In this document: piece after piece, positions 6,750-14,559 of the stretch
How positions within the stretch are numbered: the stretch's first letter is position 1
How the letters are laid out: the number at the start of each line of letters is the position of its first letter
Source: an uncultured Porphyromonadaceae bacterium
Lineage (GTDB): Bacteria > Bacteroidota > Bacteroidia > Bacteroidales > Muribaculaceae
Length of the DNA stretch: 16,570 nucleotides
Direction: 5' to 3'
Assembly: GCA_900548975.1 (NCBI GenBank)
Contig: URMS01000039.1
Span: forward strand, 1 to 16,570
Program-made: the position numbers and the translations under genes
Notes under the pieces: generated by a model
Database searches by the model: none
The model's input: the letters and a program-made list of their open reading frames with translations, nothing else
Told to the model about the DNA's origin: nothing

Positions 6750-7651
6750 TTTTTGCGGCGGAAGCGTATGCGCGAGTGGAGCATGGGGAATGTCAGCTCG
6801 AGGACTTCGCCTTCGACGCTTGTGGCGGCGCTTGCCTCGCTGTCGGCGATAGTGCGGCCGGCGGCATACCACAGCAGGTCGTAGTGGCCTGCAAAAGCTG
6901 TTTCGGTGAGAAATCCCTTGATGTCGAGCGGCTGCCATGAGTCGGGCAGACGGTCCTCGCTACCGGCAAGCACGATGGTGTAGCCGCTGTCGTAGCGAAC
7001 TGTAGCAATAGTGTATTTTGCTCCGAGCCGTGCCTCGCCGGTGTCGATGTCGCGGTCGAGATATTCCCAAAGGGTCTCCATCGGGTCGGCCGACGCGGCC
7101 AGGTAGGCTGAGAGTGAATCGACGGTGGCGAACGGCGCGCGGGCCGCCCTGTCGACAGACCGCACGATAAGCGAATGGCGCATCATGGCCGCTCCGGCGA
7201 CGGCCTCGCTGCATATGGTGTCGCCGGCAAAGGGTACCGCCACAGACGCCGCGGCCTTGTCGGCCCCCATGGTCAGAGCCGTGCCCGCGCCGGTGCGGCG
7301 CAGCGTCATGGAGAATGCCGGATTCGCGCTCATGCGGCATTCGAAATCGCCTTCGGCCCAAAGAGTGGTGTCCGCGCCAAGTTTCATGACCGAGTACCGG
7401 ACCTTCGAAGGAAACATAGGATCGTCGAACACCGACGAACTGATGTCGGCGGTGGCCCGGTAGCGTGCGCCGCCGATGCTGTCGGGCCATTCCATGGCTA
7501 CCGAGTGATGTGCCGACCGGTCGAGGCTGTAGCGGGCGTGGTAGGAGAAATCGGAGGCATTGCCTGTGGAGATGCATGTCGCCTCGGGCGATGCGGCCCG
7601 GGCGGCAGAGGCAGCCATTATTACGGCAATGACGGCGAGCTGCTTTTTCAT
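6746..7651 (-). CDS. Exported protein of unknown function, last gene of the DPP-IV-miaA operon
   Basis: I do not recognise this family. From the ATG at 7651 it has 301 residues with a clear signal peptide (MKKQLAVIAVIMAASAARA, then ASPEAT). The mature part alternates short beta-like strands (YRATADIS, VRYSVMKLG, GYTIVLAG) and contains a more conserved-looking stretch, METLWEYLDRDIDTGEARLG, followed by YTIATVRYDSGY; it ends in a basic IRFRRKN. No catalytic motif, repeat or membrane helix is evident after the signal. The frame is open up to 7750, but the 7651 start is preferred because it begins the signal peptide and overlaps the miaA stop as ATGA (7648-7651). Its stop overlaps that of the convergent PepSY-like gene by 4 bp. 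Confidence 0.8.
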   Translation of the reverse strand: MKKQLAVIAVIMAASAARAASPEATCISTGNASDFSYHARYSLDRSAHHSVAMEWPDSIGGARYRATADISSSVFDDPMFPSKVRYSVMKLGADTTLWAEGDFECRMSANPAFSMTLRRTGAGTALTMGADKAAASVAVPFAGDTICSEAVAGAAMMRHSLIVRSVDRAARAPFATVDSLSAYLAASADPMETLWEYLDRDIDTGEARLGAKYTIATVRYDSGYTIVLAGSEDRLPDSWQPLDIKGFLTETAFAGHYDLLWYAAGRTIADSEASAATSVEGEVLELTFPMLHSRIRFRRKN

Positions 7652-8559
7652 GCCATGAGCGACTTGACGGTGTCGACAAATTCGTCGTCGGGCATATCGA
7701 AAGGCAGCCAGTGTATGTCGAAACCGCGCCGCTCCATGCCGCGGAACCATGTCATCTGCCGCTTGGCGAACTGATGGATGGCGATTTCGAGCTGACGCTC
7801 CATTTCGGCACGCGACAGCTGTCCGAGCACGTGGAGAGTGAGAAATTTATACTCCAGACCATAGTAAATGAGGGCTTCGGGGTCGACTCCGGAGGCAATG
7901 AGACCTTCGACCTCGGCAAGCATGTCCTCGCGGTCGAGACGGCGGCGCAGGCGGTCGGTGATGAGCCGGCGGCGGGTGTCGCGGTCGATATCGATGCCTA
8001 CTATGAGTGCGGGCACGCCGGTGCCGCCGCGTGTGTCGGCGGCGAGGTCGGGATGGGCGAGGTAGAACTGCTCGATTTCGATGGCCCGGATGGCCCGTGC
8101 GGCAGTGTCGACGTCGGTGCTGTTGTGCAGCCGCTTCATGGAGGCGAGAATAGCGGTGAGCTCAGCGAGACTTTTATCGCGCAGCGAGGCCCGCAGAGGC
8201 TCGTTGACAGGCACTTCGGGCAGATGTATGCCCTTGAGAAACGACTCCACATACATGCCTGTGCCGCCCACGATGATAGGGCGTCGCCCGCGGGCGGCGA
8301 TATCGTCCACGGCGCGGCGGCAGTCGCGCAGATATTCGAAAAGATTGTACTTGGTGCCCGGCTCGGCGATGTCGATAAGATGGTAGGGTACGTCGTCGCC
8401 GTAGTCGGTCAGATCCTTTCCGGTGCCTACGTCCATGCGGCGGTATATCTGGCGCGAGTCGGCGCTGACGATCTCACCGCCGAGCGCGCGGGCCAGAGCG
8501 ACGCCGCGGCGCGTCTTGCCGCAGGCGGTGGGGCCGACAACAGCCAGTACCTTGTCCAT
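7648..8559 (-). CDS. miaA: tRNA dimethylallyltransferase (MiaA)
   Basis: A 303-residue protein of the usual MiaA length (about 300-316). The P-loop is GPTACGKT (residues 9-16), followed by the family signature SADSRQIYRRMDVGTGK (33-48), which includes the substrate-contacting Asp34 and Arg36, and by the GGTGMYVES motif (98-106). MiaA transfers a dimethylallyl group from dimethylallyl diphosphate to N6 of A37 in tRNAs that read codons starting with U, improving decoding; it acts in the cytoplasm. It would not act on the tRNA-Arg genes in this window, whose position 37 is G. Its ATG overlaps the stop of the upstream membrane-protein gene by 1 bp (TGATG) and its stop overlaps the next start by 4 bp, so it is embedded in a translationally coupled operon with envelope genes. 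Many Bacteroidota carry two miaA copies; this may be one of them. Confidence 0.95.
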   Translation of the reverse strand: MDKVLAVVGPTACGKTRRGVALARALGGEIVSADSRQIYRRMDVGTGKDLTDYGDDVPYHLIDIAEPGTKYNLFEYLRDCRRAVDDIAARGRRPIIVGGTGMYVESFLKGIHLPEVPVNEPLRASLRDKSLAELTAILASMKRLHNSTDVDTAARAIRAIEIEQFYLAHPDLAADTRGGTGVPALIVGIDIDRDTRRRLITDRLRRRLDREDMLAEVEGLIASGVDPEALIYYGLEYKFLTLHVLGQLSRAEMERQLEIAIHQFAKRQMTWFRGMERRGFDIHWLPFDMPDDEFVDTVKSLMA

Positions 8560-9869
8560 CAGAGGCGGCTGCTTTTAGGCTTCATGAAGCCGGTGAGACG
8601 GTTCCACAGCTGACGGGTGCGGAAGAAGGGACGGTCTTCGTTCTGATGGGCCACATCGAACCACGATTCGTCATCGTAGTCGACGGTCCATTCGCGGAGA
8701 TCGCGCAGTCGGAAAGTGGGGCGGTAATGCTTGATGGGGTAGAGACGGTGTCCGTCGCGGTCGTAGGTCTTCCACGCCATGGTGATGGTGTGGATGCGGT
8801 ATAGCTCGTTGGCCAGTACGGGGCTGAGGGCGCTCGCGGCCAGGGCGCTGTCGAGCATGTAGGGATTGAACCACTGTTTCCGTTCGTCGATTGTAATGCC
8901 GTTGTCGCTGTCCACGAAAACGGCGTAGTGCATCATGTTCGATTCGGCTGCGAAAGCGCGGTTGGTAAAGCAGTAGCGCAGTTCGAAGTTCTCAATGCCG
9001 CTGAGCTCGGCGAATAGCAACCGCGCCTCGTGCTCGCCCATGGCCGATTTGCGCTCTATGCGGCTTTCGGCAGGAGTATCCCATATGCCGTCGGTGTCCC
9101 GGTGCAGCAGCAGATCGTCGTCCTTGAATATGAGATAGCGTACGATAGTACCGGTGTGTCGGCCGCCCTGGGCGTTGACCAGAGCCTCGCACAGTATGCT
9201 TACCGACTGGTAGCGGGCATGCAGAATGAAGATCGACAGCAGGTATACCACTATGGGCATGTAGATGAAGAAGAAGCGGTCGGGATCGTTGAAGTTAGCG
9301 TTGATATAGCGGGCGAAATAGTAGAAATACTCTACCGCCCCCATGACTGCCGACAGGCACAGAAGCACTGTGGTCTGGTAGCGGGCTTCGCGGTGATAGA
9401 GTGTGGCCGCCACGCTGTCGCCGGCGTGGAATCCGTTGCGGCGCTGGTAGTTGAGACTTGCGGTGTCGCCGATGCCGAACAAGAGCGACAGGGCGCAGAA
9501 AAGCGCTGTGATCGGCGACACTATCAGGCAGACAATGAACGGAATCTCGCTGTTGTACACCCGCAGACGCCATACTGTCGGTATGAGCCAGTCGGTGCAC
9601 ATGATGTTGATTACTATCATTATCACCGATGCCACAAAGAGTACTCGGATGGCTATACCTGTAAGAACCGAGCAGGCGCTCACCGGGCTTAGAATGTCGG
9701 AGCGACGCACCGACGACAGCAGATACACCTCAAGCAGAGTTGCAAAAGGCAACCAGGCCAGAGGCATGAACAGCGACAGCAGCAACGGCAGTGTTATGGC
9801 GCCGTAGCATATCGTCCAGTTGCGCCACATGGCCGTTGTGAGGTCGCGGGGTTGGGCTGACCGGTGCAT
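8559..9869 (-). CDS. Multi-pass membrane protein with a soluble, possibly degenerate Nudix-like C-terminal domain
   Basis: A 436-residue protein that I cannot assign to a named family. Five or six hydrophobic segments occupy the N-terminal half (about 18-38, 40-54, 63-90, 108-133, 165-186, 198-217). The C-terminal half (about 240-436) is soluble and begins IVRYLIFKDDDLLLHRDTDG, followed by a helix-like GEHEARLLFAELSGI and a strand-like MMHYAVFVDSD. This resembles the layout of a Nudix hydrolase: strand, then the Nudix helix ending in a xELxGI tail. However, the catalytic REUxEE core reads ARLLFAEL, so metal binding and hydrolysis would probably be lost. The Nudix reading is a hypothesis. The last 100 residues are rich in aromatic and charged residues (FRLRDLREWTVDYDDESWF). 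It starts 1 nt after the DPP-IV stop and overlaps miaA by 1 bp. Confidence 0.8.
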   Translation of the reverse strand: MHRSAQPRDLTTAMWRNWTICYGAITLPLLLSLFMPLAWLPFATLLEVYLLSSVRRSDILSPVSACSVLTGIAIRVLFVASVIMIVINIMCTDWLIPTVWRLRVYNSEIPFIVCLIVSPITALFCALSLLFGIGDTASLNYQRRNGFHAGDSVAATLYHREARYQTTVLLCLSAVMGAVEYFYYFARYINANFNDPDRFFFIYMPIVVYLLSIFILHARYQSVSILCEALVNAQGGRHTGTIVRYLIFKDDDLLLHRDTDGIWDTPAESRIERKSAMGEHEARLLFAELSGIENFELRYCFTNRAFAAESNMMHYAVFVDSDNGITIDERKQWFNPYMLDSALAASALSPVLANELYRIHTITMAWKTYDRDGHRLYPIKHYRPTFRLRDLREWTVDYDDESWFDVAHQNEDRPFFRTRQLWNRLTGFMKPKSSRL

Positions 9870-9870
9870 A

Positions 9871-12069
9871 TTATTTCAGTTTGGAATCAAAGAACTGCAG
9901 CATTTTGGCATAGACAACCGCGCGGGCGTTGCAGCCGTTGATGGAGTGGTTCATATTGGGGAAAACAAACATGTCGCACATCATGCCGAGGCTCTGGAGT
10001 GTGGAGACGTACTGCAGGGTGTTGGCCGGATGCACGTTGTCGTCGGCGGTACCGTACATCATCAGCAGCGGGCAGCTCAGATGCAGCGCGCGGAGCAGCG
10101 CCGAGGCATCGTTGTAGCCGCGCTCGTTCTGCTGTGGTGTGAGCATATAGCGCTCGGTGTAGACGGTGTCGTAGTAGCGCCAGTCGGTGACAGGAGCTAT
10201 GGCCACGGCGGCGGCGTAGGGGCAGTCGTCGGCCGAGGCGCACATCAGAGCCTCGTAGCCGCCGAAGCTCCAGCCGTAGATGCCTATACGGGCTGCGTCG
10301 ACATATGGCAGCGACGCAGCATAGCGGGCGGCTGCCACCTGGTCGACAGTCTCGAGGTTGCCGAGATCCTTGTATACGGCGGTTCGGAATTCCGTGCCAC
10401 GTCCGCCGGTGCCGCGACCGTCGACGCACATCACTATATATCCCTGCGAGGCGAAGTAGGCCTCCCAGTCGAGCGACCAGCTGTTGAGCACGCTTTGCGA
10501 GCCGGGGCCACTGTACTGGCTCATGATAACCGGGTAGCGGCGCGATGCCGAGAAGTCGCGCGGTTTTACCATATATCCGTTGAGCTCGTAGCCTCCGGAA
10601 GTGAAGGTGAAGAATTCCTTTTTGCCGAGCATTGAGGCAGTGCGGTCGGCATAGTCCTTGTTGTCGAGGAGCACCGACACCTGTTTGCCGTCGGCGCGGT
10701 TGATAGTATATGTAGGCGGAGTGGTGATGTCGCTGAACGACAATAGCATGAAGTTGCATCCCGGGGCGAATGTGGCGCCCGATGTGCCGGCGGTCTTGCT
10801 CACGGCCGATGTGATTCCCTTGCGGTCGAGGCGTTGCACTGTGCGGTCCATCGGAGTGGGCGACGCCGTCTGGAAATAGTGGTTGCCGAGAGCGTCGGTG
10901 CCGTAGTAGGCCGTGGCATCGCAGTGGGCGGGTGTCAGGGCCTTGATTTTGGCGCCGCTGTAGCTGTATTCATAGAACCGGGTGTATCCTTCGGAACTTC
11001 CCGCTACCACGAAAGAGTTCTCGCCGAAGTGGAGCGCTTCGTATGCCTCAGGCTCTATCCATGCCTTGGAATCTTCGGTGTATACCGAGCGGCTTACGGT
11101 CGATTTGGGGTTTACGGCGAAGATTTCGTAGCGGTTCTGGTCGCGGTTGAGCGTGGCCACCATGAGCTGCGAGGGTTTGGGACCGTAGGCTATGCGGGGG
11201 ATGTAGCACGGCGAGCCGGGAATGTCGACGGTCTTGGTCTTGCGGGTCTCGATGTCGTAGCTGAGCAGGCTCACGGTAGAGTTCGGCTGACCGGCTACCG
11301 GGTATTTGTAGCTCATTTCGCCGGGGTACAGCGCATACTCCGTGCGGCGGTCGCAGGTGCCTTCGTAGACGGGCAGCGAGTATGTGGGCACGGCGCTTTC
11401 GTCGAAGCGCACGTAGCAGAATGTGAGATTGTCGGGCGCCCATGCCATGAGCGATGTGGTGGCGAACTCTTCCTCGTAGGTCCAGTCGGCGGCGCCGTTG
11501 ATCACCGAACGGGCGGCGCCGTCGGTGGTGGCGGCAACCTCGGTTTCGTAGTCGAGTTTTGCGATGTAGATGTTGTTGTCGGGCGCTACGAAGGCCACCA
11601 TGCGCGAATCGGGCGAGAAAAGAGGGTCGCGCTGTCGGGCGTGCGTCTTCGACAGTGGCTTGAGCAGGCGCGAGCGCACTTCGTAGACATAGTACTGTGC
11701 CGTAAACGACCGGCGGTATATCGATTCGACGCCGGTCCATACCAGAACTTTCGAGGCATCGGGACTTACTATGAATCCGTCGAAAGCGGGCAGTGTGGTC
11801 TCGCGTGTGCGGTCGAGATCGAAGAGCACTTCTTTCTCCTTGCCGGTAGCTATGTCCTTGATCACTATCTTGCGGTTGTCGGCCGAACGCTCGGCGTACG
11901 ATGTGCCGTCGGGCATGAAAGCGATGTCGGGGCGCGGAGCGCGGTTTTCGGGATAGCTGTAGGGTGCCAGAGCGCCTACATGCGGCGAACGCTGCGAGGC
12001 TCCGAACGCTGCCGGTGCAATCATTGCCGCTGCTGCCACAATAATATATGTGAGTTTTTTCATATGCAT
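9871..12069 (-). CDS. dpp4: Exported dipeptidyl-peptidase IV, S9 family
   Basis: A 732-residue protein with a signal peptide (about 1-23), an eight-bladed propeller region (about 30-490) and a C-terminal alpha/beta-hydrolase domain. The propeller carries DWTYEEEF (195-202), the glutamate motif that in DPP-IV anchors the free N terminus of the substrate and enforces release of Xaa-Pro or Xaa-Ala dipeptides. The catalytic triad is visible as Ser601 in GWSFGGYE, Asp676 in GTADDNVH (with the substrate-contacting Asn678) and His708 in NMNHS; Tyr519 in QYSGPG fits the oxyanion tyrosine. Phe replaces the common Tyr after the catalytic Ser. All key residues are intact, so it should be active in the periplasm or envelope, feeding peptide use. 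Starts at M1 (12069) and M3 (12063) are equally possible. First gene of a four-gene operon. Confidence 0.94.
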   Translation of the reverse strand: MHMKKLTYIIVAAAAMIAPAAFGASQRSPHVGALAPYSYPENRAPRPDIAFMPDGTSYAERSADNRKIVIKDIATGKEKEVLFDLDRTRETTLPAFDGFIVSPDASKVLVWTGVESIYRRSFTAQYYVYEVRSRLLKPLSKTHARQRDPLFSPDSRMVAFVAPDNNIYIAKLDYETEVAATTDGAARSVINGAADWTYEEEFATTSLMAWAPDNLTFCYVRFDESAVPTYSLPVYEGTCDRRTEYALYPGEMSYKYPVAGQPNSTVSLLSYDIETRKTKTVDIPGSPCYIPRIAYGPKPSQLMVATLNRDQNRYEIFAVNPKSTVSRSVYTEDSKAWIEPEAYEALHFGENSFVVAGSSEGYTRFYEYSYSGAKIKALTPAHCDATAYYGTDALGNHYFQTASPTPMDRTVQRLDRKGITSAVSKTAGTSGATFAPGCNFMLLSFSDITTPPTYTINRADGKQVSVLLDNKDYADRTASMLGKKEFFTFTSGGYELNGYMVKPRDFSASRRYPVIMSQYSGPGSQSVLNSWSLDWEAYFASQGYIVMCVDGRGTGGRGTEFRTAVYKDLGNLETVDQVAAARYAASLPYVDAARIGIYGWSFGGYEALMCASADDCPYAAAVAIAPVTDWRYYDTVYTERYMLTPQQNERGYNDASALLRALHLSCPLLMMYGTADDNVHPANTLQYVSTLQSLGMMCDMFVFPNMNHSINGCNARAVVYAKMLQFFDSKLK

Positions 12070-12082
12070 AGTCTTTACCCCG

Positions 12083-12090
12083 CAAAATTA
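12083..12090 (-). promoter_or_regulatory. -7 box upstream of the DPP-IV operon
   Basis: The complement of 12083-12090 reads TAATTTTG, a match to the Bacteroidota -7 consensus TAnnTTTG. It lies 13-19 bp before the two candidate start codons, implying a very short leader. No good -33 TTTG is found at the expected distance, so the promoter may be weak or regulated. Confidence 0.5.
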
Positions 12091-12111
12091 CAAATAATAA
12101 ATGACAATCCG

Positions 12112-12148
12112 CTTACACCGGGGCGCCGTTTCCCGGCGCCGGTGTAAG
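12112..12148. other. Strong hairpin in the divergent DPP-IV/GH92 intergenic region
   Basis: Inverted repeat: CTTACACC (12112-12119) pairs with GGTGTAAG (12141-12148), and after a 2-nt GG bulge GGCGCCG (12122-12128) pairs with CGGCGCC (12134-12140) around the loop TTTCC. This gives 15 bp of mostly G-C pairing. No T-run follows on either strand and no gene ends here, so it is not an ordinary terminator. It sits just upstream of the DPP-IV -7 box and about 58 bp before the GH92 promoter. It could be an operator or a repeated extragenic palindrome. Confidence 0.7.
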
Positions 12149-12205
12149 AACCTCTGCCATTATTGCATCCGTACGCGCAAAAAATACGCCATAGCACTCA
12201 GCCTG

Positions 12206-12237
12206 GTTGGAGTGGTCGTCGTAATTTGCTACTTTTG
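12206..12237 (+). promoter_or_regulatory. Promoter of the GH92 gene
   Basis: GTTG (12206-12209), 20 nt of spacer, then TACTTTTG (12230-12237) fits the Bacteroidota -33/-7 pattern with one mismatch in the -33 box. The ATG follows 21 bp after the -7 box. Confidence 0.65.
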
Positions 12238-12258
12238 TTCCGTCTCAATTAATCTTCT

Positions 12259-14490
12259 ATGAAAAACATTCTGTTTCTATTGGTATTCATATCTGCTCTG
12301 GCACATCAGTCGGCCGGAGCTGCAGAGAATTGGAAATATGTCCGCCCCGAAACAGGCGCTGCCGGAGAGGGAAATGTATTTCCGGGAGTGTGTGTGCCAT
12401 TCGGCATGGTGAAACTTGGTGCCGACTGTGGCGATATGGGTGCGAATCAGGGATGGAAACCCGATGGTCCCGTGATGGGATTCAGCCATACCCATGTCAG
12501 CGGCACAGGAGGCGGCCCCAAGTACGGCAATGTGCTGGTGCAGCCTGTCGCCGGACATATCGACCCCGAAAACTATGGGTCGGAGCGATCGGGCGAAACC
12601 TTCGCTCTCAACTGCTATGGGGTGCGTCTCGACCGCTATGATGTCGGTGTGCGTCTTACCGCTACCGATAAGGTGGGTGTACATGAATATACGTTTGCCG
12701 CCACAGACACGGCTGCCATACTGTTTGATGCCGGCAGCTATCTGCGTATAAACCATCAGGAAAGCCAGCATCTTGTAGCCTCGGGTATTAAAATAAATTC
12801 CGATACCGAACTCGAGGGGTTCACCACCGTGGCCGGAGGCTGGAATATGGGATCGCCGTATACGGTGTATTTCTATGCCCGGGCCGACAGGACTGCCGAC
12901 AGCGTCATGCTGTGGAAAGACGGAAAGACAGCAGGCAGCCGTGAGGTAAGAGGAGATAAAGGCGAAAAAGCTGTAGGTGCTTTTGTGTATTCCCTTCCCG
13001 AAGGCGGGACGGTGAATCTGAAAGTCGGCATATCTTTTGTCAGTGCCGAAAAGGCCCGTCAGAATCTTAATGCTGTCGGAGACCTTGCCTTCGATGCTGT
13101 CCGGCAGTCCGGGATTGATAAATGGAACGAAGTGCTCGACCGTGTGACGGTCGAAGGCTCCGAACAGGACAAAACACTATTCTATACCTGTCTTCATCAT
13201 GCATGCCTGCAGCCGACCGACCGCACCGGCGAGAATCCGTTGTGGCTCTCTGATGAGCCTTACTATGACGATTATTATGCCGTGTGGGATACATTCCGCG
13301 CCACTCATCCGCTTCTCACATTGATTCAGCCCTCTCGGCAGACGGGCATGGTACAGTCGGCCATCGACATCTGGGCACACGAAGGGTATCTCCCCGACGG
13401 CCGAAGCGGCAACTGTAACGGCCGTGTGCAGGGCGGCTCGAACTGCGATGTGATGATTGCCGACGCTTATGTAAAGGGGCTCGTCGGCATAGACTACGAA
13501 AAAGGACTGCGCGCCATGCTCACCGATGCCGAGACAGAACCGGCCGATGCCCGAAAAGAGGGCCGGGGCGGCACTCTGCAGAGCAATCGGATGGGCTATA
13601 CACCGTTCGAAACAGAACGATCGGGTACTCGTACCTACGAGAATGCCTACTGCGATTATGCCATAGCTACTTTGGCACATGGCCTTGGTCGCGATGCTGT
13701 TGCCGATATATACTATCGTCGCTCGTCCAATTGGCAGAATCTGTGGAATGACAGCATCGAGAGCCTCGGACACCGGGGTTTCCTTTGGCCGCGACGAGCC
13801 GACGGATCCTGGGCCGATGCCGGCGAATACAATGTGTTCTGGCGTCAGGACTGGGAGGGCGTGTGCTATGAGTCGACCTCATGGGAGATGTCGTTCTATG
13901 TGCCCCACGATGTGGCCTCTCTCATAGAGCGGTGCGGAGGCTCCGACAACTTCATAAAGCGTCTCGACACATATTTTACCCACGACAAGGTAACCGACCA
14001 GCGCTATTGCATGGGGCTTTTCCAGGTGTCGAACGAACCAGGATTCTTAGTTCCGATGCTTTATAACTATGCCAACCGGCCCGATAAAACGGCTGCGATT
14101 ACGCGTCGCGTACTTTCTACGCGATACCGCAATGCTCCCGACGGACTTCCGGGCAACGACGATTCGGGCTCGATGTCGGCATGGTATGTCTTTCAGGCTA
14201 TGGGTTTTTATCCCAATGCCGGCCAGGATGTGTACCTGATTACCAGTCCTGTGTTTGAAAATGTCAGAATCAGTATGGAAGGAGGCAAAATGTTCGAAAT
14301 AAAAGCCACAGGAGCATCGCCCGATAATATCTATGTGCAGTCGGCCCGTCTCAACGGCGTCGATCACAACCGATGCTGGCTTACACACGACGAAATAATT
14401 TCAGGTGGACAACTGGAGCTTGTCATGGGCGACAGCCCCTCGGAATGGGCTTTGAATGGCAATTTGCCGCCCTCGTTGTCAACGAAGTGA
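12259..14490 (+). CDS. Exported GH92 alpha-mannosidase
   Basis: A 743-residue protein, the normal GH92 length, with a signal peptide (about 1-20). It has the N-terminal beta-sandwich (about 25-260, with GFSHTHVSGTGGGPKYGN at 74-91) and the (alpha/alpha)6 barrel with DTFRATHPLL (344-353), WAHEGYLPDGR, QGGSNCD and GLPGNDDSGSMSAWY (629-643). GH92 enzymes are calcium-dependent exo-alpha-mannosidases acting by inversion on host N-glycans or fungal mannan. By alignment from memory with BT3990, Glu538 in CYESTSW is the general acid, the Asp pair 634-635 lies in the base motif, and Asn592-Glu593 (NEPGF) occupies the position where alpha-1,2-specific enzymes have His-Glu. The linkage preference may therefore differ from alpha-1,2; this is inference. 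It has its own promoter, and the next gene has a separate one. Confidence 0.93.
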   Translation: MKNILFLLVFISALAHQSAGAAENWKYVRPETGAAGEGNVFPGVCVPFGMVKLGADCGDMGANQGWKPDGPVMGFSHTHVSGTGGGPKYGNVLVQPVAGHIDPENYGSERSGETFALNCYGVRLDRYDVGVRLTATDKVGVHEYTFAATDTAAILFDAGSYLRINHQESQHLVASGIKINSDTELEGFTTVAGGWNMGSPYTVYFYARADRTADSVMLWKDGKTAGSREVRGDKGEKAVGAFVYSLPEGGTVNLKVGISFVSAEKARQNLNAVGDLAFDAVRQSGIDKWNEVLDRVTVEGSEQDKTLFYTCLHHACLQPTDRTGENPLWLSDEPYYDDYYAVWDTFRATHPLLTLIQPSRQTGMVQSAIDIWAHEGYLPDGRSGNCNGRVQGGSNCDVMIADAYVKGLVGIDYEKGLRAMLTDAETEPADARKEGRGGTLQSNRMGYTPFETERSGTRTYENAYCDYAIATLAHGLGRDAVADIYYRRSSNWQNLWNDSIESLGHRGFLWPRRADGSWADAGEYNVFWRQDWEGVCYESTSWEMSFYVPHDVASLIERCGGSDNFIKRLDTYFTHDKVTDQRYCMGLFQVSNEPGFLVPMLYNYANRPDKTAAITRRVLSTRYRNAPDGLPGNDDSGSMSAWYVFQAMGFYPNAGQDVYLITSPVFENVRISMEGGKMFEIKATGASPDNIYVQSARLNGVDHNRCWLTHDEIISGGQLELVMGDSPSEWALNGNLPPSLSTK

Positions 14491-14551
14491 CATTTGTATT
14501 AAAAAATGCGAAAGAGGCACCGGAAGTTAGATTACTATTAAGGTTTTTTAG

Positions 14552-14559
14552 TATCTTTG
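14552..14559 (+). promoter_or_regulatory. -7 box for the serine palmitoyltransferase gene
   Basis: TATCTTTG at 14552-14559 matches TAnnTTTG. A weak GTTAG at 14526-14530 sits where a -33 box would be (about 21 nt spacer). The predicted leader of about 70 nt before the ATG at 14637 is GC-rich in its first part and contains two other in-frame ATGs (14589 and 14607). Confidence 0.6.

Noticed and set aside
7711..8613. 300-codon plus-strand open frame opposite miaA
   Set aside because: Antisense shadow of miaA; the sequence has no family features while the minus strand carries all MiaA motifs.
10834..12147. 437-codon plus-strand open frame opposite the DPP-IV gene
   Set aside because: Mirror frame caused by G/C-rich third positions of the real minus-strand gene; no recognisable motif, no signal peptide, and the DPP-IV frame explains the region completely.
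14475..14515. Terminator after GH92
   Set aside because: Only a 4-bp stem near the stop codon and an A-run rather than a T-run on the coding strand.
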